The notes: generated by a model not told the origin, from the letters alone. Shown: positions 8,788-19,142, numbered from the stretch's first letter. The stretch is 64,000 nucleotides of DNA from Streptomyces sp. NBC_01549 (GCF_026339955.1 NZ_JAPEPW010000002.1:1426001-1490000); one strand, 5' to 3'. Program-made: numbers and translations.

Positions 8788-9949
8788 CACGGCCGCCGGC
8801 GGTGCGGTGTTCGATTTCGAGGCCTTCGGCCGACAGCAGCCGACCCTCGGCCTCCTGACACGGCCTGATCAAACAAGACTGCGGCACGACACAACACAAA
8901 TGTACCGAACACTAACATTGTCCATAAAAGTGGCCCGCTGTACCCGACGGAGCGTGTGGCCCCACTCTCGTTGCCGCATCGTTCTTGGTCTGCCTCTGTG
9001 TCCTGCTGATATTCAGAAACCACTGGAGCCCCCTCCATACAAAGACGGGGTCCAGTGCGCACCACCGAACGTGAGGCCCACAGCAGGCTCAGGCCCACTC
9101 CACTTCTGAGTGGATGTCCGAGGCACCTCCAGAACACGGCAGAGGTGCGCGAGGCCCGCGCTCCGCGGCCAGCTGCCGGGGCCCTCGGCGTCCCGATAGT
9201 AGCCAACGCACCGATCACCTCGTCCCCGCTCGCCCCACCAGCGCCTCAACCACCCGATCGGTTGCCTCGCTCACCTCAGTGCGCGTGCCCGCTGGGAGTG
9301 GGTGCGGCGTTCTCGACCGTCAGCGGCAGCAGCTTCTTACCGGTCGGGCCGATGAACAGCGCTCACAGCGAAGGTCACCGGAGATCGCGTGACGCTTGTC
9401 GCAGGGAGAGAACCAGCCCGCGTCGCTCTTCGAGTTGGCGTCCCGAAGCAGTCCGGTAAGGGTGGCGACCTCCGCATCCCCCGGGATGTCGCCGACATTC
9501 GGGACCATCGCCACGGCGCAGGATGGAAGAAGCAGACAGTCTCGATCCCTTTCCCTCGCCTGGAGGCGGAAGCGTTCGCCCGGCTCGCCGCCCGCTCGAA
9601 TTCCTTTCTCGCCGAGTTCGAGGGGCCGGCCCCTGTGCCCGTACCAGCAGCTGTGAAGCGCAGGCCCGGTACGGCTGCGCCCGCAAGGTCGACGCTGCCC
9701 AGCGGCCTCGGACGTGGCGCACGAGTGAGGTGGCCCGTAGGCCGTTGTCGCCTGGGATGGGGCCGGGGCGGCGAGTGGTGGCAGAACGCGACCCGTCGGC
9801 GGCCGCGTTGCAGGTCGGGCCGTCGTTCTGGGAACAGGCAGTGGGAGAGGGCTGGCGATGGTTCGCACGCCCCGCCGACTGGGTGGCGGACTGCTGCTGG
9901 TCAAGGGAGGGTGGGAAGCGGAACCACTCGAGATGAGGCAGGTGGGCGA
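8788..9949. other. Long gene-poor region with a possible decayed reading frame
   Basis: No intact gene is visible in 1.16 kb. A less GC-rich patch at 8880-8960 may hold the phosphatase promoter. On the minus strand around 9340-9290 a stretch reads LFIGPTGKKLLPLTVEN and ends in a stop, and 9500-9400 reads VGDIPGDAEVATLTGLL. Both look like protein-coding remnants of an unidentified gene. I cannot name the family. Confidence 0.35.
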
Positions 9950-10411
9950 ATGAGCAACAACGCAACGTCCGCTCCGCGGATCGTGGTGGGCGTCGACGGC
10001 TCCGAGCCGTCGAAGGCAGCACTGCGGTTGGCGGTCGACCAGGCCGAGCTGACGGGTGGTGTGGTTGACGCGATCTTCGCCTGGGAGCTCCCGTCGAGCT
10101 GGTACGGCCTGGCACCGCCCGTGGACACGAAGCTGGCCGACTACCAGGAGCAGGCGCGGAAGCTTCTCGACCGGGTGATCGACGAGGTCATCGGGCCGGA
10201 ACGCACAGTCGAGATCCATCCCCGCTCGGCCCAAGGGCACGCAGCCGCCGTCTTGCTGGATGCCGCCGCCGGGGCACGGCTGCTGGTCTTGGGCAACCGA
10301 GGCCACGGCGGATTCGCCGAGGCGCTGCTCGGCTCGGTCAGCCAGCACTGCGTCCAGCACGCCCCGTGTCCCGTCGTCGTCGCGCGCGGCCCCCGCCACC
10401 ACAAGCCATGA
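9950..10411 (+). CDS. Single-domain universal stress protein
   Basis: A 153-residue USP begins IVVGVDGSEPSKAALRLA and carries the ATP-binding signature GNRGHGGFAEALLGSVSQ followed by HCVQHAPCPVVVA. This is the UspA class that keeps the G-2x-G-9x-G(S/T) motif, so ATP binding is expected. The start ATG at 9950 follows GAGGCAGGTGGGCGA; the long open frame upstream is not USP-like. Closest in type to the USP at 36778-37221, which shares the LVGGTVDA/AVWELP segment. Cytoplasmic, apparently intact, single gene. Confidence 0.92.
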   Translation: MSNNATSAPRIVVGVDGSEPSKAALRLAVDQAELTGGVVDAIFAWELPSSWYGLAPPVDTKLADYQEQARKLLDRVIDEVIGPERTVEIHPRSAQGHAAAVLLDAAAGARLLVLGNRGHGGFAEALLGSVSQHCVQHAPCPVVVARGPRHHKP

Positions 10412-10529
10412 ACTCGCGCCTCAGGAACCGACGTTGGCGCCGTGGCCCGTCCCCCGCGAGACGCTTCGGTTCACCGACAGCTCGGGATCGTGCGTCCGGC
10501 CGGGGGCATGGTGACCGGCGCTGAAGCAC

Positions 10530-10961
10530 GGGCTGTCGCCGCGCGGCCATTGAAGCCTTCCGCACACCGGAGATCTCTGCATCGAGGCATGGGCGCCGAC
10601 GCGTGAGGAGTGCATCGCCGAGGCGGTGCGGGGCATGGTCGGCAGCTTCGCCGACCTGCCCCCGGGCGCCTCCGGCGTCACCCGGGAGTGCGCGGTGTCC
10701 GCCGTGGACGCCGGACGGCTCCTCGCCGCCGTGCTCGAGGAGGTTATCCACCGCATGGACGCCGCAAGCGAGCTTCCCGTGGGCGTCGCCGTGACGCGGG
10801 GGCCGGGCGGGGTGGGCCTGCGTTTCACGATGGCCGACAGCTCGGCGGCCACACAGATCGGGGCGGTGCCCAAGGCCGTCTCACTGCACGGACTTGCGCT
10901 GGCGCCGGGGGCGCACGGGTGGGCTTGCCGGGTGACGCTGGACGGGCGATGGACGCCGTGA
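10530..10961 (+). pseudogene. Archease with a nonsense codon near its start
   Basis: The frame gives SLPHTGDLCIEAWAPTREEC, then VRGMVGSFADLPPGASGVT, VLEEVIHRMDA, and VPKAVSLHGLALAPGAHGW with WACRVTLD. This is archease, the small activator of the RNA ligase RtcB. Upstream of SLPHT a TGA (10551-10553) stands where the family has Arg (GHR), so the natural N-terminus is cut; only a GTG at 10626 could restart at residue MRGMVGS, losing the metal-binding DHT-type region. At the C-terminus VTLD is fused to RtcB sequence. The M. tuberculosis DosR regulon contains Rv2630/Rv2631, an archease-like/RtcB pair. Confidence 0.8.
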
Positions 10962-11376
10962 TGCGGCGGTACGGCATCGACGTACCCGACCCGCAACTCG
11001 CCTGTGCGCCCGTCGACTCGCCCGAGGGCCGCGCCTACCTGGGCGCGATGGCCGCAGCCGCGAACTTCGCCCGCACCAACCGCCAACTGCTCGCCAATGC
11101 CGCGGCGTCTTCCGCGAGGCCACCGGCGCGGGCCTGGACCTGCTCTCCGACGTATCGCACAACCTCGCCAAACCGGAACGCCACCCCGATGCCGGGGCCG
11201 CCCCGCCACTGCTGTGCGTCCACCGCAAGGGCGCCACCCGGACCTGCCGGACGCACTGCGCCCCTTCGGCCAGCCGGTGTTCGTGCCCGGCACGATGAGC
11301 ACCGCCTCGTACGTCATGACCGGCAGCACCGGCAACCCGGCCTTCGACTCCTGCTGCCACGGCGCGGGCCGCGTCT
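10935..11376 (+). pseudogene. RtcB RNA ligase, internal fragment fused to archease
   Basis: Directly after the archease tail the sequence continues MDAVMRRYGIDVPDPQLACA and AAAANFARTNRQLLANAA. After frameshifts it reads GAGLDLLSDVSHNLAKPE, LCVHRKGATR, and GQPVFVPGTMSTASYVMTG, ending GNPAFDSCCHGAGRVW. These are the middle blocks of RtcB, including the HRKGAT segment and the SCHGAGR active-site block; the catalytic histidine of that block is kept. The N-terminal third and the C-terminus are gone. RtcB ligates 2',3'-cyclic phosphate RNA ends with GTP and Mn. Non-functional. Confidence 0.85.
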
Positions 11377-11778
11377 GGAGAGGCCGAACGCGAGAAGCGC
11401 GCCAAGATCATTGCCGCCGAGGGGGAAACCCTGAGCGCCGACCGCCTCGCCGAGGCCGCCGACGTCATCAGCGACCACCCCATCGCCCTTCAACTGCGCA
11501 ACCTGCAGATCCTCGCCGAGATCGCTGCGGAGAAGAACTCCACGATCGTCTTCCCCGCCCAGTTCCTCGAAAGCGCCCGAGCCGTGACCCGCTTCGTCGA
11601 AGAGGAAGCCGGAAGAGCCGCCGCACCCCCTGCCGGAACCGGGCAGCCACAGGGCACCAGAGGCAAGACAACGAAATCACCGCAGCCCGCGCCCGCAGCA
11701 GCGCGGATGTCGTCGAGCCTAGCGCCAGGGCGTGCGGCGCATGGTTCAGGTGCCGCCAGGTCATGGACACGGGATTGA
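11377..11778 (+). pseudogene. SPFH/band-7 protein, C-terminal remnant
   Basis: Joined to the RtcB fragment at about 11376, the frame reads GEAEREKRAKIIAAEGETL, DVISDHPIALQLRNLQILAE, and IAAEKNSTIVFPAQFLES. This is the conserved coiled-coil end of SPFH (stomatin/prohibitin-like) membrane scaffold proteins. The N-terminal membrane anchor and SPFH domain are absent. The frame then runs through a low-complexity tail to a stop at 11776-11778. It is the third element of an archease::RtcB::SPFH mosaic produced by deletions. Confidence 0.75.
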
Positions 11779-11905
11779 CGGACTGAGGCCACAGACGGGG
11801 GAAGGGGGACCATGGGACCTGACCGTGCGTGGCCTTACATGTCGCGGCGTCCGGCATTCGACGTTGTACTGGTGGCAGGAGCGCTGCCGACCGAGGGGAG
11901 CAGCC

Positions 11906-13405
11906 GTGTCGGCTCCCAACGTTTCTCGTCCCGCGAAGCCTGAGACGGTCTTCGACCGTGACGCCGAGTGGGACGCACTTGTCGCCTTCGCCTGTGACAC
12001 CCGGCCCGGAGCCAGCCTCGCTGTCGTGTCGGGACGGTTGCGGCAGGGCAAGACGTACCTCCTGGAGGCACTCACCGCGGCCCTGGGCGGCTTCTACTTC
12101 GGGGCGCAACAGGCCGCTCAGGCCGATTCCCTGCACAGCCTTGGCGACGAGCTCGCCCGGTACGAGCGCACAGCGCCGCCGAGTCACTGGCGCGGCTGGG
12201 AGGACGCCATCGACGCCCTGCTCGTGCTGGGCGACCGACGTCCTGTCCCGGTCGTCGTCGACGAGTTCCCCGACCTCGTGCGGCAGAGTCCCGCGCTGCC
12301 CTCCGTCATCCACAGCGCCTACCGCCGCCTGCGCGACGCGGGGCGGGACAACCGCTCACGCCTGCTGCTGAGCGGCAGTGCCCTGCCGGTGATGCACCGG
12401 CTGTTCAGTACGTCCTCACCGCTGCGCGGGCTGGCCGATCTGGAACTCACCCTTCGTCCGCTGGACTTCCGGCAGGCCGCGCGGTTCTGGGGCATCGACG
12501 ACCCAGGCCTCGCCCTCCTGGTCCACGCCGTGGTGGGCGGAACCCCCGCCTACCGGCGCTACGCCGGAGACGACGCCCCCAGCAGGCTGGACGACTTCGA
12601 CGCCTGGGTGTCCAGAACCGTCCTCAACCCCCAGATCCCCCTGTTCCTGGAGGCACATCACCTGCTCCAGGAGGAGACCGACCACTGGGACCGGGCGCTG
12701 TGCCATTCCGCGCTCGCCGCCATCGCCGCGGGCTGCTCGACACAGGGCGAGATCGCCGAATGTCTAGGCGCTCCGCTCACCGACGCCTCCCACTGCCTCG
12801 CGCTCCTGCAAGCAAACGGTCTGCTGTTCAGCGAGCCCGATGCCTTCCGTCCGAACCTCATCCGGCTGCGCCTCGCGGAGCCGCTGCTGGCCTTCGAGCA
12901 CGCGGCTGTCTGGCCCCATCGCTCGGCGCTGGCGCAACAGGACGCCGTCGAGGTCTGGCGGCATGTACGTCCCGTCTTCGACTCCGCGGTGGCTCGTCCC
13001 CACTTCGCCCAGATCTGCCGGGACTGGGTCATGGACTTCGCCGACCCCACCGTCTTCGGCGCGCACCCCGCGACCGCGGCGCACGGCTCGGTTCCCGACC
13101 CGGCACGCCGTGCCGGTCCGGAGGCAGAAGACGCAGCAGCGGAAGTGGTCGTACGCGGCCGGGCCGACGCCCGTTACGGGCCCCTGCTTTCGGTGGGAGT
13201 GGCGCGCTGGGACGAGGTCATGGACCTGCACCACCTGGAACGGCTCCGTCACCTCCTCACCCTGCTCGCCGCCCGTGGTGAGGATGTCACCCGCACCCGG
13301 CCCGCCTGCTACAGCGGCGTCGGCTTCACTCCCGCGCTCCGCGCGGCCGAAGCCGACGGACATGTGGTACTCGTCGACCTCGACCGGCTGTACCGAGGGC
13401 AGTAG
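11906..13405 (+). CDS. Archaeal-type AAA ATPase, STAND-like, 499 aa
   Basis: Walker A lies at residues 43-50 (GRLRQGKT) and Walker B at 114-121 (VPVVVDEF), followed by LLLSGSALPVMHRLF (sensor region) and the Arg-rich LELTLRPLDFRQAARFWG. The C-terminal half resembles the DUF234 end of archaeal ATPases: an HTH-like helical segment about residues 260-330 (STQGEIAECLGAPLTDAS), then a nuclease-like domain (RGRADARYGPLLSVG). GTG at 11906 with GAGGGGAG is the chosen start. No transmembrane segment. The role is unknown; such proteins are often linked to defence or mobile DNA. It is intact although flanked by wreckage. Confidence 0.75.
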   Translation: MSAPNVSRPAKPETVFDRDAEWDALVAFACDTRPGASLAVVSGRLRQGKTYLLEALTAALGGFYFGAQQAAQADSLHSLGDELARYERTAPPSHWRGWEDAIDALLVLGDRRPVPVVVDEFPDLVRQSPALPSVIHSAYRRLRDAGRDNRSRLLLSGSALPVMHRLFSTSSPLRGLADLELTLRPLDFRQAARFWGIDDPGLALLVHAVVGGTPAYRRYAGDDAPSRLDDFDAWVSRTVLNPQIPLFLEAHHLLQEETDHWDRALCHSALAAIAAGCSTQGEIAECLGAPLTDASHCLALLQANGLLFSEPDAFRPNLIRLRLAEPLLAFEHAAVWPHRSALAQQDAVEVWRHVRPVFDSAVARPHFAQICRDWVMDFADPTVFGAHPATAAHGSVPDPARRAGPEAEDAAAEVVVRGRADARYGPLLSVGVARWDEVMDLHHLERLRHLLTLLAARGEDVTRTRPACYSGVGFTPALRAAEADGHVVLVDLDRLYRGQ

Positions 13406-13939
13406 CCCGGCAGCAGTAGCGAAGCGCGCGGTGCCCGGCGATGATCCGGTTCAGCCGGGGATCCCCCTTGTCGTCCCTGCCCGGACAGGCACAGGCTCCT
13501 CCCGGCGCTCCCGATGCACCGGTTCCGAACCGCCGGCGACGAACTGCCAGCGGTCGGCGAGCCGGGCCTCGATGCCGGGCATCATGGTGTACTCCAGATC
13601 CCGAACGACTGCAATTCCCGGATCTCTGGGGCAACGCCGAGCGCCAGGTGTCAGCCCTGGGGAAGGCGTTCCCTCCGCCAGCGGCCGTGGCCGCCCGTTA
13701 TGGCGGACAGGCAACCAGTCAGGCAGCGGCGCCGATGACACCGGTGATCGAATCGGCCCCCTGCGAGGCGCCGGGCCACGAGCCCGGGCCGGCGCCACTC
13801 GGCGGAGGCGGCCGGGGCGCGGTCCTCGCGCCCGTCCCGCCAGGTGCGCCCAGGACACGTGAGCGGTGCGCGGGCTCTCCAAGGGGCGGACAGTGGAGAG
13901 AGAACCAGTGCCGCGAGCGTCCGAGGAGGGAGCGGTGAC
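13406..13939. other. Gap with an unidentified minus-strand remnant
   Basis: No intact gene. On the minus strand at about 13620-13530 the frame reads VVRDLEYTMMPGIEARLAD then RWQFVAGGSEPVH, which has the look of real coding sequence but which I cannot place in a family. The rest shows nothing. Confidence 0.35.
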
Positions 13940-14611
13940 ATGCTGCATCGAATGGTCGAAGACCTCATGACCACGGCCGTGGTGAGTGTGAGGCGGGACA
14001 CGGGCTTCAAGGACATAGCCCAGCACCTCGCGGAGCACGACATCACCGCGGTACCCGTCGTCGACGACCAGGGCCGTCCGGTCGGCGTGGTGTCGGAGGC
14101 GGACCTGCTGCGCAAACAGGAGAGCCAGGTGGATCCGGGCGGACATCTGACCGCCGCGCACCTGCTGCCCACAGAACGCGCCAAGGCCCGCGCGCTGACC
14201 GCCGAGGGGCTGATGACCAGCCCAGCCGTCACGGCGCGGCCGCAGTGGTCGGTCGTGGAGGCGGCCCGTGCCATGGCCCAACACCACGTCAAACGGCTGC
14301 CCGTCGTGGACGACGCCGACCGGTTGCTGGGCATCGTCAGCCGAGGTGACCTCGTGCACGTCTTCCTGCGGCGAGACCTCACGATCCGGGAGGAGATCAC
14401 GACGGATGTCCTGACCCGGACCCTCGGCCTGGACCCCGGCGCGGTCACGGCCCAGGTCACCGCCGGACGGGTGACGCTCAGCGGCACCCTGCCGCAGGAA
14501 AGTCTCATCCCCATCGCAGTACGCCTGTCCGAAAGCGTCGACGGGGTCGTCAACGTCACGAATCACCTCCGCGCCGAGACCGACACGACAGCCGACACAC
14601 CACGGCGCTGA
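13940..14611 (+). CDS. CBS-CBS-BON protein
   Basis: A 223-residue protein: CBS 1 about residues 5-60 (LMTTAVVSVRRDTGFKDIA, VVSEADLLRK), CBS 2 about 90-150 (LMTSPAVTARPQWSVVEAA, VKRLPVVDDADRLLGIVSRG), BON about 155-210 (VTAQVTAGRVTLSGTLPQE). CBS pairs bind adenine nucleotides and BON domains bind membranes or ligands, so a nucleotide-sensing role near the membrane is plausible but unproven (compare Hrp1/Rv2626c, a CBS-only dormancy protein). The ATG at 13940 has a GAGGAGGG site. Most similar in type to the gene at 40952-41626. Intact. Confidence 0.93.
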   Translation: MLHRMVEDLMTTAVVSVRRDTGFKDIAQHLAEHDITAVPVVDDQGRPVGVVSEADLLRKQESQVDPGGHLTAAHLLPTERAKARALTAEGLMTSPAVTARPQWSVVEAARAMAQHHVKRLPVVDDADRLLGIVSRGDLVHVFLRRDLTIREEITTDVLTRTLGLDPGAVTAQVTAGRVTLSGTLPQESLIPIAVRLSESVDGVVNVTNHLRAETDTTADTPRR

Positions 14612-14747
14612 CCGCCTCCGCGCCGAGGACGAGGTCACTGCCGCAATCACCGCCTTCGAGAGGAAGGTCCATGGGGCGTCACCATTGGGCCCTGACGCTG
14701 CTCGTCCGCCCCTGGTGCAGGCGCCGTTGCTGCCCAGTGGTGGGCGG

Positions 14748-15275
14748 TCAGGGAACCGCCGTTCCGCGGTAGCCCCGCCGAGGCGGGAGCCCGGGCAGCA
14801 CCGTGGACGGGGCCCGCCGCCGCGTGTCGGCGGGTTCCTCCTTCACCGGACGCCCGGCGAGGGCCGCGACGATGTCGGCCGCGGTCAGCACCCCGGCGAA
14901 ACGCCCGTCCTCCCGCAGCACCAGGAGGGCATCGGCTTCGGTGTAGCTCATGAGGTCGGCTGCGTGACGTACGGTCTGCTCCACGTGTATGAGCGCCGGC
15001 TTGCGGCCGGGCAAGAGGTCGCCCACGCGCAGGCCGGACAGCGAGGCGGCCGGTGCCGCACAGGCGACCGCCACATCGGCCCTGTCCAGCAGGCCAACAC
15101 AGCGACCGTCCGGACGTACGACCGGAAGGTAACGGGAGCCGGATCGCTCCAACAACTCCCAGGCCACGAGCACGGTCTCGTCCACAGCGATCGTGACCAC
15201 AGCGGTGCGCATCACGACGGCAACCGTCCACGCCAAGACCTCCTGCTCATCGTGGACCGCCTGCTGCTGTTCCAT
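14748..15275 (-). CDS. CBS-domain pair protein
   Basis: A 175-residue protein beginning MEQQQAVHDEQEVLAWTV, with CBS 1 about 25-80 (VMRTAVVTIAVDETVLVAWE, LPVVRPDGRCVGLLDRAD) and CBS 2 about 95-150 (HVEQTVRHAADLMSYTEAD, VLREDGRFAGVLTAADIV). No BON domain; the tail is short and basic (DTRRRAPSTVLPGL). The start is the ATG at 15275 with AAGAAGGAGG. The open frame upstream belongs to the FtsH remnant and the CTG tract. Likely a nucleotide-sensing regulator of unknown partner. Intact. Confidence 0.88.
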   Translation of the reverse strand: MEQQQAVHDEQEVLAWTVAVVMRTAVVTIAVDETVLVAWELLERSGSRYLPVVRPDGRCVGLLDRADVAVACAAPAASLSGLRVGDLLPGRKPALIHVEQTVRHAADLMSYTEADALLVLREDGRFAGVLTAADIVAALAGRPVKEEPADTRRRAPSTVLPGLPPRRGYRGTAVP

Positions 15276-15366
15276 GGCTGCCTCCTTCTTGTTCGCGGGG
15301 CGTCGCCGCGGCGTCACGGGGAGGGCATCGGTTTCCCTGCCTCGGCGGGGTGGTGGCCGTCCTGCC

Positions 15367-15860
<494 letters not shown>

Positions 15861-15959
15861 CCGCTCGGAGTCGACCGGCTACCGGCTCGCCCAGGTGCAT
15901 CCCCGCCCGCACCTGGCCGACAACGTGTCCGTACCCTGACCGTCAGCGAACTTCCGGCG

Positions 15960-16115
15960 CCCAGGATAGACGTGGCCGAAGCACAACAACGGCTGGACAT
16001 CACCGGGTTCCCGTTCGTTTCTTCGCCGACGACAGCACCGGACGCGGCAACGTCCTGTACCACCGCTACGACGGCCACTACGGCCGACCTGGACCTGATC
16101 ACCCCCGCCGAGTAG
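15960..16115 (+). pseudogene. Ribosome hibernation factor (HPF-type), C-terminal remnant
   Basis: Three frames in order give VAEAQQRLDITGFPFV, RFFADDSTGRGNVLYHRYDG and DLDLITPAE followed by a stop. The GRGNVLYHRYDGHYG block is the signature of the C-terminal dimerisation domain of long hibernation promoting factors and related dormancy-associated ribosome factors. Two frameshifts occur in 120 bases and the N-terminal ribosome-binding domain is absent. Convergent with the FtsH remnant. Ribosome hibernation fits a dormancy cluster. Confidence 0.7.
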
Positions 16116-16143
16116 CAGCCCTCGAACACACACTGGTTCCGGG

Positions 16144-17085
16144 CTACCGGACGAGCACGCGTTCGCCGGAGCGTGGCACCACCGCGTTCCAGCCCAGTTG
16201 ATCGTCGATCCGGTCGCGGAGGGCCTGGGCGGCGTCCGGCTCGCCGTGCACGAGGTAGGCGGCAAAGGGGGCAGGCGCGCCGCCGCAGAGCACCACCTCA
16301 GTGCGGTCGACGGCGAACGACTGGACGACCACCGTCCCGCCCCGCAACAGAGTGCGGGCGACGGCGCGGGCGAACCGTTCCCGACTCTCCGTGCGGTCAT
16401 GGCGCCGGTTGCCGTACGGGGACTCCATCAGCAGGATATCGGCACCAATGAACGCGCCGGGCGGGCGGAGCAGGGGATGCACGGGGCGGCCCAGATCACC
16501 GCGACGGTCAGGGTGTGGCCGTCCTCCAGGGTCAGATGCACCCAGGACGATCCGAGGATGTGGCCGGCGCGGTGGAGCCGCAGCACGGTGTCGTTCGCGA
16601 TGACGGTCTCCGCGCCGAGGGGGACCGGCTCGAAGAGACCGGACGTCCCTGTCGTCGTACAGCGGTTCGGCCGGCTGGTGTCTGGACCAGCCGTACCGGT
16701 TGGCATGGTCCGCCTGCTCCTGCAGCAGGTGGGCACTGAAGCGCAGGACGATCTCGGCGATCCGGGCGCTGTTCCCGGTGGCGAACACCGGCCCCTTGAA
16801 GCCTTGGCGGACCAGTCGGGGAAGGTAACCGCAGTGGTCCAGATGGGCGTGGGTGACCACCACCGCATGGACCGTGTCGGCATCAGCCGGCAACCGCCGC
16901 CAGTTGCGGCGCCTCAGCTCCGCGAAGCCCTGGAAGTGCCCGCAGTCCACCATGACCCGCGCGTGGTCGGTCTCCACCAGGAACTTGGATCCGGTCACCG
17001 TGCCGACCCCGCCGAGAAAGCTGAGCAGCCCCGGCCTGGGCTCCGGCGGGTCCACGACCGGATGACCGATGCCGCTCCTGTCCAT
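16144..17085 (-). pseudogene. Metallo-beta-lactamase/beta-CASP RNA-processing-type hydrolase, damaged
   Basis: ATG at 17085 (GAGGAGG site) opens MDRSGIGHPVV; LSFLGGVGTVTGSKFLVET and the zinc motif VVVTHAHLDHCGYLPRLV follow. At about 16650 the frame shifts: LFEPVPLGAETVIAND and HRAGHILGSSWVHLTLEDG are in another frame, then MESPYGNRRHDRTESRERFA returns. The central beta-CASP part after TVVVQSFAVDRTE is deleted, passing straight to PFAAYLVHGEPDAAQALRD. The family includes RNases and CPSF-like enzymes; the M. tuberculosis DosR regulon has a member (Rv2752c is a relative outside it). Probably dead. Confidence 0.8.
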
Positions 17086-17423
17086 GAGGATCGCCTCCTC
17101 CTGCCGCGAACGCGGCGTGCAACCACTGTCGCACCATCCGGAACGCGGCGACACGGCCGACAGCCCCGTGCACAGGCCGATCGCCGCCTGTGCGGTGTCG
17201 GGCGGCTTCCACCGGTCCCCCCATGAGTACCTGACGAAGCACTCTCCGCACATGGTCCGCAGCCGGGTATCGATCCCCACGGTGGCCGACAGCCGCAGCC
17301 GCGATGGCCCGATTCCCCTGGCAGGGGTTCGCTGCACGGCAGGGAATGCGGCGCTGGCATACGATTTGTCCTAGCGCTGACTTCTGATGAAGGAGTGCTC
17401 TACCGTGAGGTAGGTGCCTGACG

Positions 17424-18419
17424 ATGGCCCTGATCTCTTCGTTCATCGCCGCCGCAGACCGGCCGGGCCGCTCCGTGCGGGCGGCGGCGGGTTATCTCCA
17501 CCGGTTGGCCACCGCACAGCCGAAGTCCGAGGACGGGCGTCGACGCGACAGCGGAGAGGTCCTTGTCCCGGCAAGGACGGCGTCGTTCGTGAAAGGCCGT
17601 CCTGCGGGTCTGGGGCCGGTGACAGTGGCGTACGAGCAGCAGGGGACCGGGGAACCGCTGGTCCTGCTGCACGGGGTTGGGCACCGTCGGCAAGCCTGGG
17701 ATGCGATCGTGCCGCTGCTGACCGGGCAGCGGGAGACGATCACCATGGACCTGCCCGGGTTCGGAGAGTCTCCCGACCTGGATCCGGCCGTGCCGCGCGA
17801 TCTGGATACGGCTGTGGTCTGGCTGGGTGCCGTGCTCGCTGAGCTGGGTGTGGAGCGGCCGCACGTGGTCGGACATTCGCTGGGCGGACTGATCGCGCTG
17901 CATCTGGGTCAGGCCGAGCTCGCGCGCAGCGTGACGGCCCTGGCGCCTGCGGGGTTCTGGACCGATGTCGAGCGGCGGTACACCTACACCATGCTGGCCG
18001 CGGCCCGATACAGCGTGCGGCTGCTGCCGGATACGGCCATGGTCCGCCTGGCGCACACGGCGGCTGCCCGGACCGCGATGGCCGCCACACTCTACGGTCG
18101 GCCGGACAGGTGCCCACCCGAGACTCTGATTGCCGATCTGCGGGCGCTGCGAGACGCCACCGCCTTCGGCGCGACCCTGCGGGCCGGGCGGGAACCGGGC
18201 CTGTTCACCGGGGACATCCCCGATGTGCCGGTCACCATCGTCTGGGGCACCTGTGACCGCATCCTGCCGCCCTGGCAGGCCGCTCGTGTCCAGGCCATGA
18301 TCCCCGGAGCCCGGCTCGTGCAGCTGCCCGACTGCGGCCACGTACCCATGAACGACGCACCCGACCTCCTGGCCCGCGTGATCCTTGAGGCGACCCCATC
18401 GGCCCCGAGAGGGCAGTAA
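17424..18419 (+). CDS. Alpha/beta hydrolase
   Basis: A 331-residue protein. After a variable N-terminus (1-65), the hydrolase core has the oxyanion region LVLLHGVGHRRQAWD, the nucleophile elbow VVGHSLGGLIALHLG (Ser about 155), the acid in VWGTCDRILPPWQA and His in LPDCGHVPMNDAPD. All triad positions are present. The substrate cannot be told; it resembles the esterase/epoxide hydrolase/BioH-like group. The start ATG at 17424 has only a distant GAGG. No signal peptide or anchor. Intact, standing alone between the MBL remnant and a gene-free gap. Confidence 0.88.
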   Translation: MALISSFIAAADRPGRSVRAAAGYLHRLATAQPKSEDGRRRDSGEVLVPARTASFVKGRPAGLGPVTVAYEQQGTGEPLVLLHGVGHRRQAWDAIVPLLTGQRETITMDLPGFGESPDLDPAVPRDLDTAVVWLGAVLAELGVERPHVVGHSLGGLIALHLGQAELARSVTALAPAGFWTDVERRYTYTMLAAARYSVRLLPDTAMVRLAHTAAARTAMAATLYGRPDRCPPETLIADLRALRDATAFGATLRAGREPGLFTGDIPDVPVTIVWGTCDRILPPWQAARVQAMIPGARLVQLPDCGHVPMNDAPDLLARVILEATPSAPRGQ

Positions 18420-19142
18420 GAATGCTCCGTCATAGCCAGCGTGATGGTCACCTCGGCGGGCGCCCAAATGCGGCATGCCGTGTACCCGGCTCGGCCGCTG
18501 ACACCGCGCCGAGCGGGCCGGGCGACACCAGCCGCCACCGCGAACTGCACGGTCAAGCGTCTGGGGATGGCCGATATGTGGGCCAAAGAAGTGATATCGG
18601 CGTTAGTGCTGTTACCGGGGGCCTTGAGCGCGCGTTGGGCGGGTGTGGAAGCTCATGGTGATGATCCTGTGCGCGACGGGCCCTGCTCGGAGCTTCACCG
18701 GCTCCAATCGTCCGAGCGGGGCCACCAGGACGTCGTCGTCCATCACGAAGGCGGGTGGGGCCGGACCATGAGGGACATCTGCTCAGCGGTAACGGCTGCG
18801 GCCGCTGTAGTGCTGGCCGTTGCGGGCCGGCTCACCTGAGAGTTGGAAAAGTTGAAAGTGCCTGGTTCGAGACACCCGGTTAAGGTGAGCATGAACAGTA
18901 CGGAAAGGCCGGGCGCGGCTGCGACGGGAGGCGCCCCCGATGTCTGCCAGTTGCTGCGTGAACAACTCGTCGAGATGATCGCCTCCGTCCGCTCGCATGC
19001 AACGATGACGCACGGTCTGGCTTTTGATGGCGCGGGCGACCGCCCGGCGACCGGTCAGACGGCGGGAAGGGCCGACGGCGGTGACTTCCTGAGCTTGGCC
19101 GAGGACGCGCCGTCATGGTGATGCGAGCCTTGGCTTCTTCGT
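18420..19142. other. Gene-poor region
   Basis: No convincing gene in 720 bases. A weak plus-strand frame at 18891-19121 (MNSTERPGAAATGGAPD, LLREQLVEMIASVRSHA) has no ribosome site that I would trust and no family. A short frame ending at 18839 (ICSAVTAAAAVVLAVAG) resembles a signal peptide without a mature part. Nothing else seen. Confidence 0.4.

Noticed and set aside
18843..19121. A 92-codon plus-strand frame (MEKLKVPGSRHPVK...)
   Set aside because: No family, weak ribosome site, atypical composition towards the end. Not enough for a gene call.
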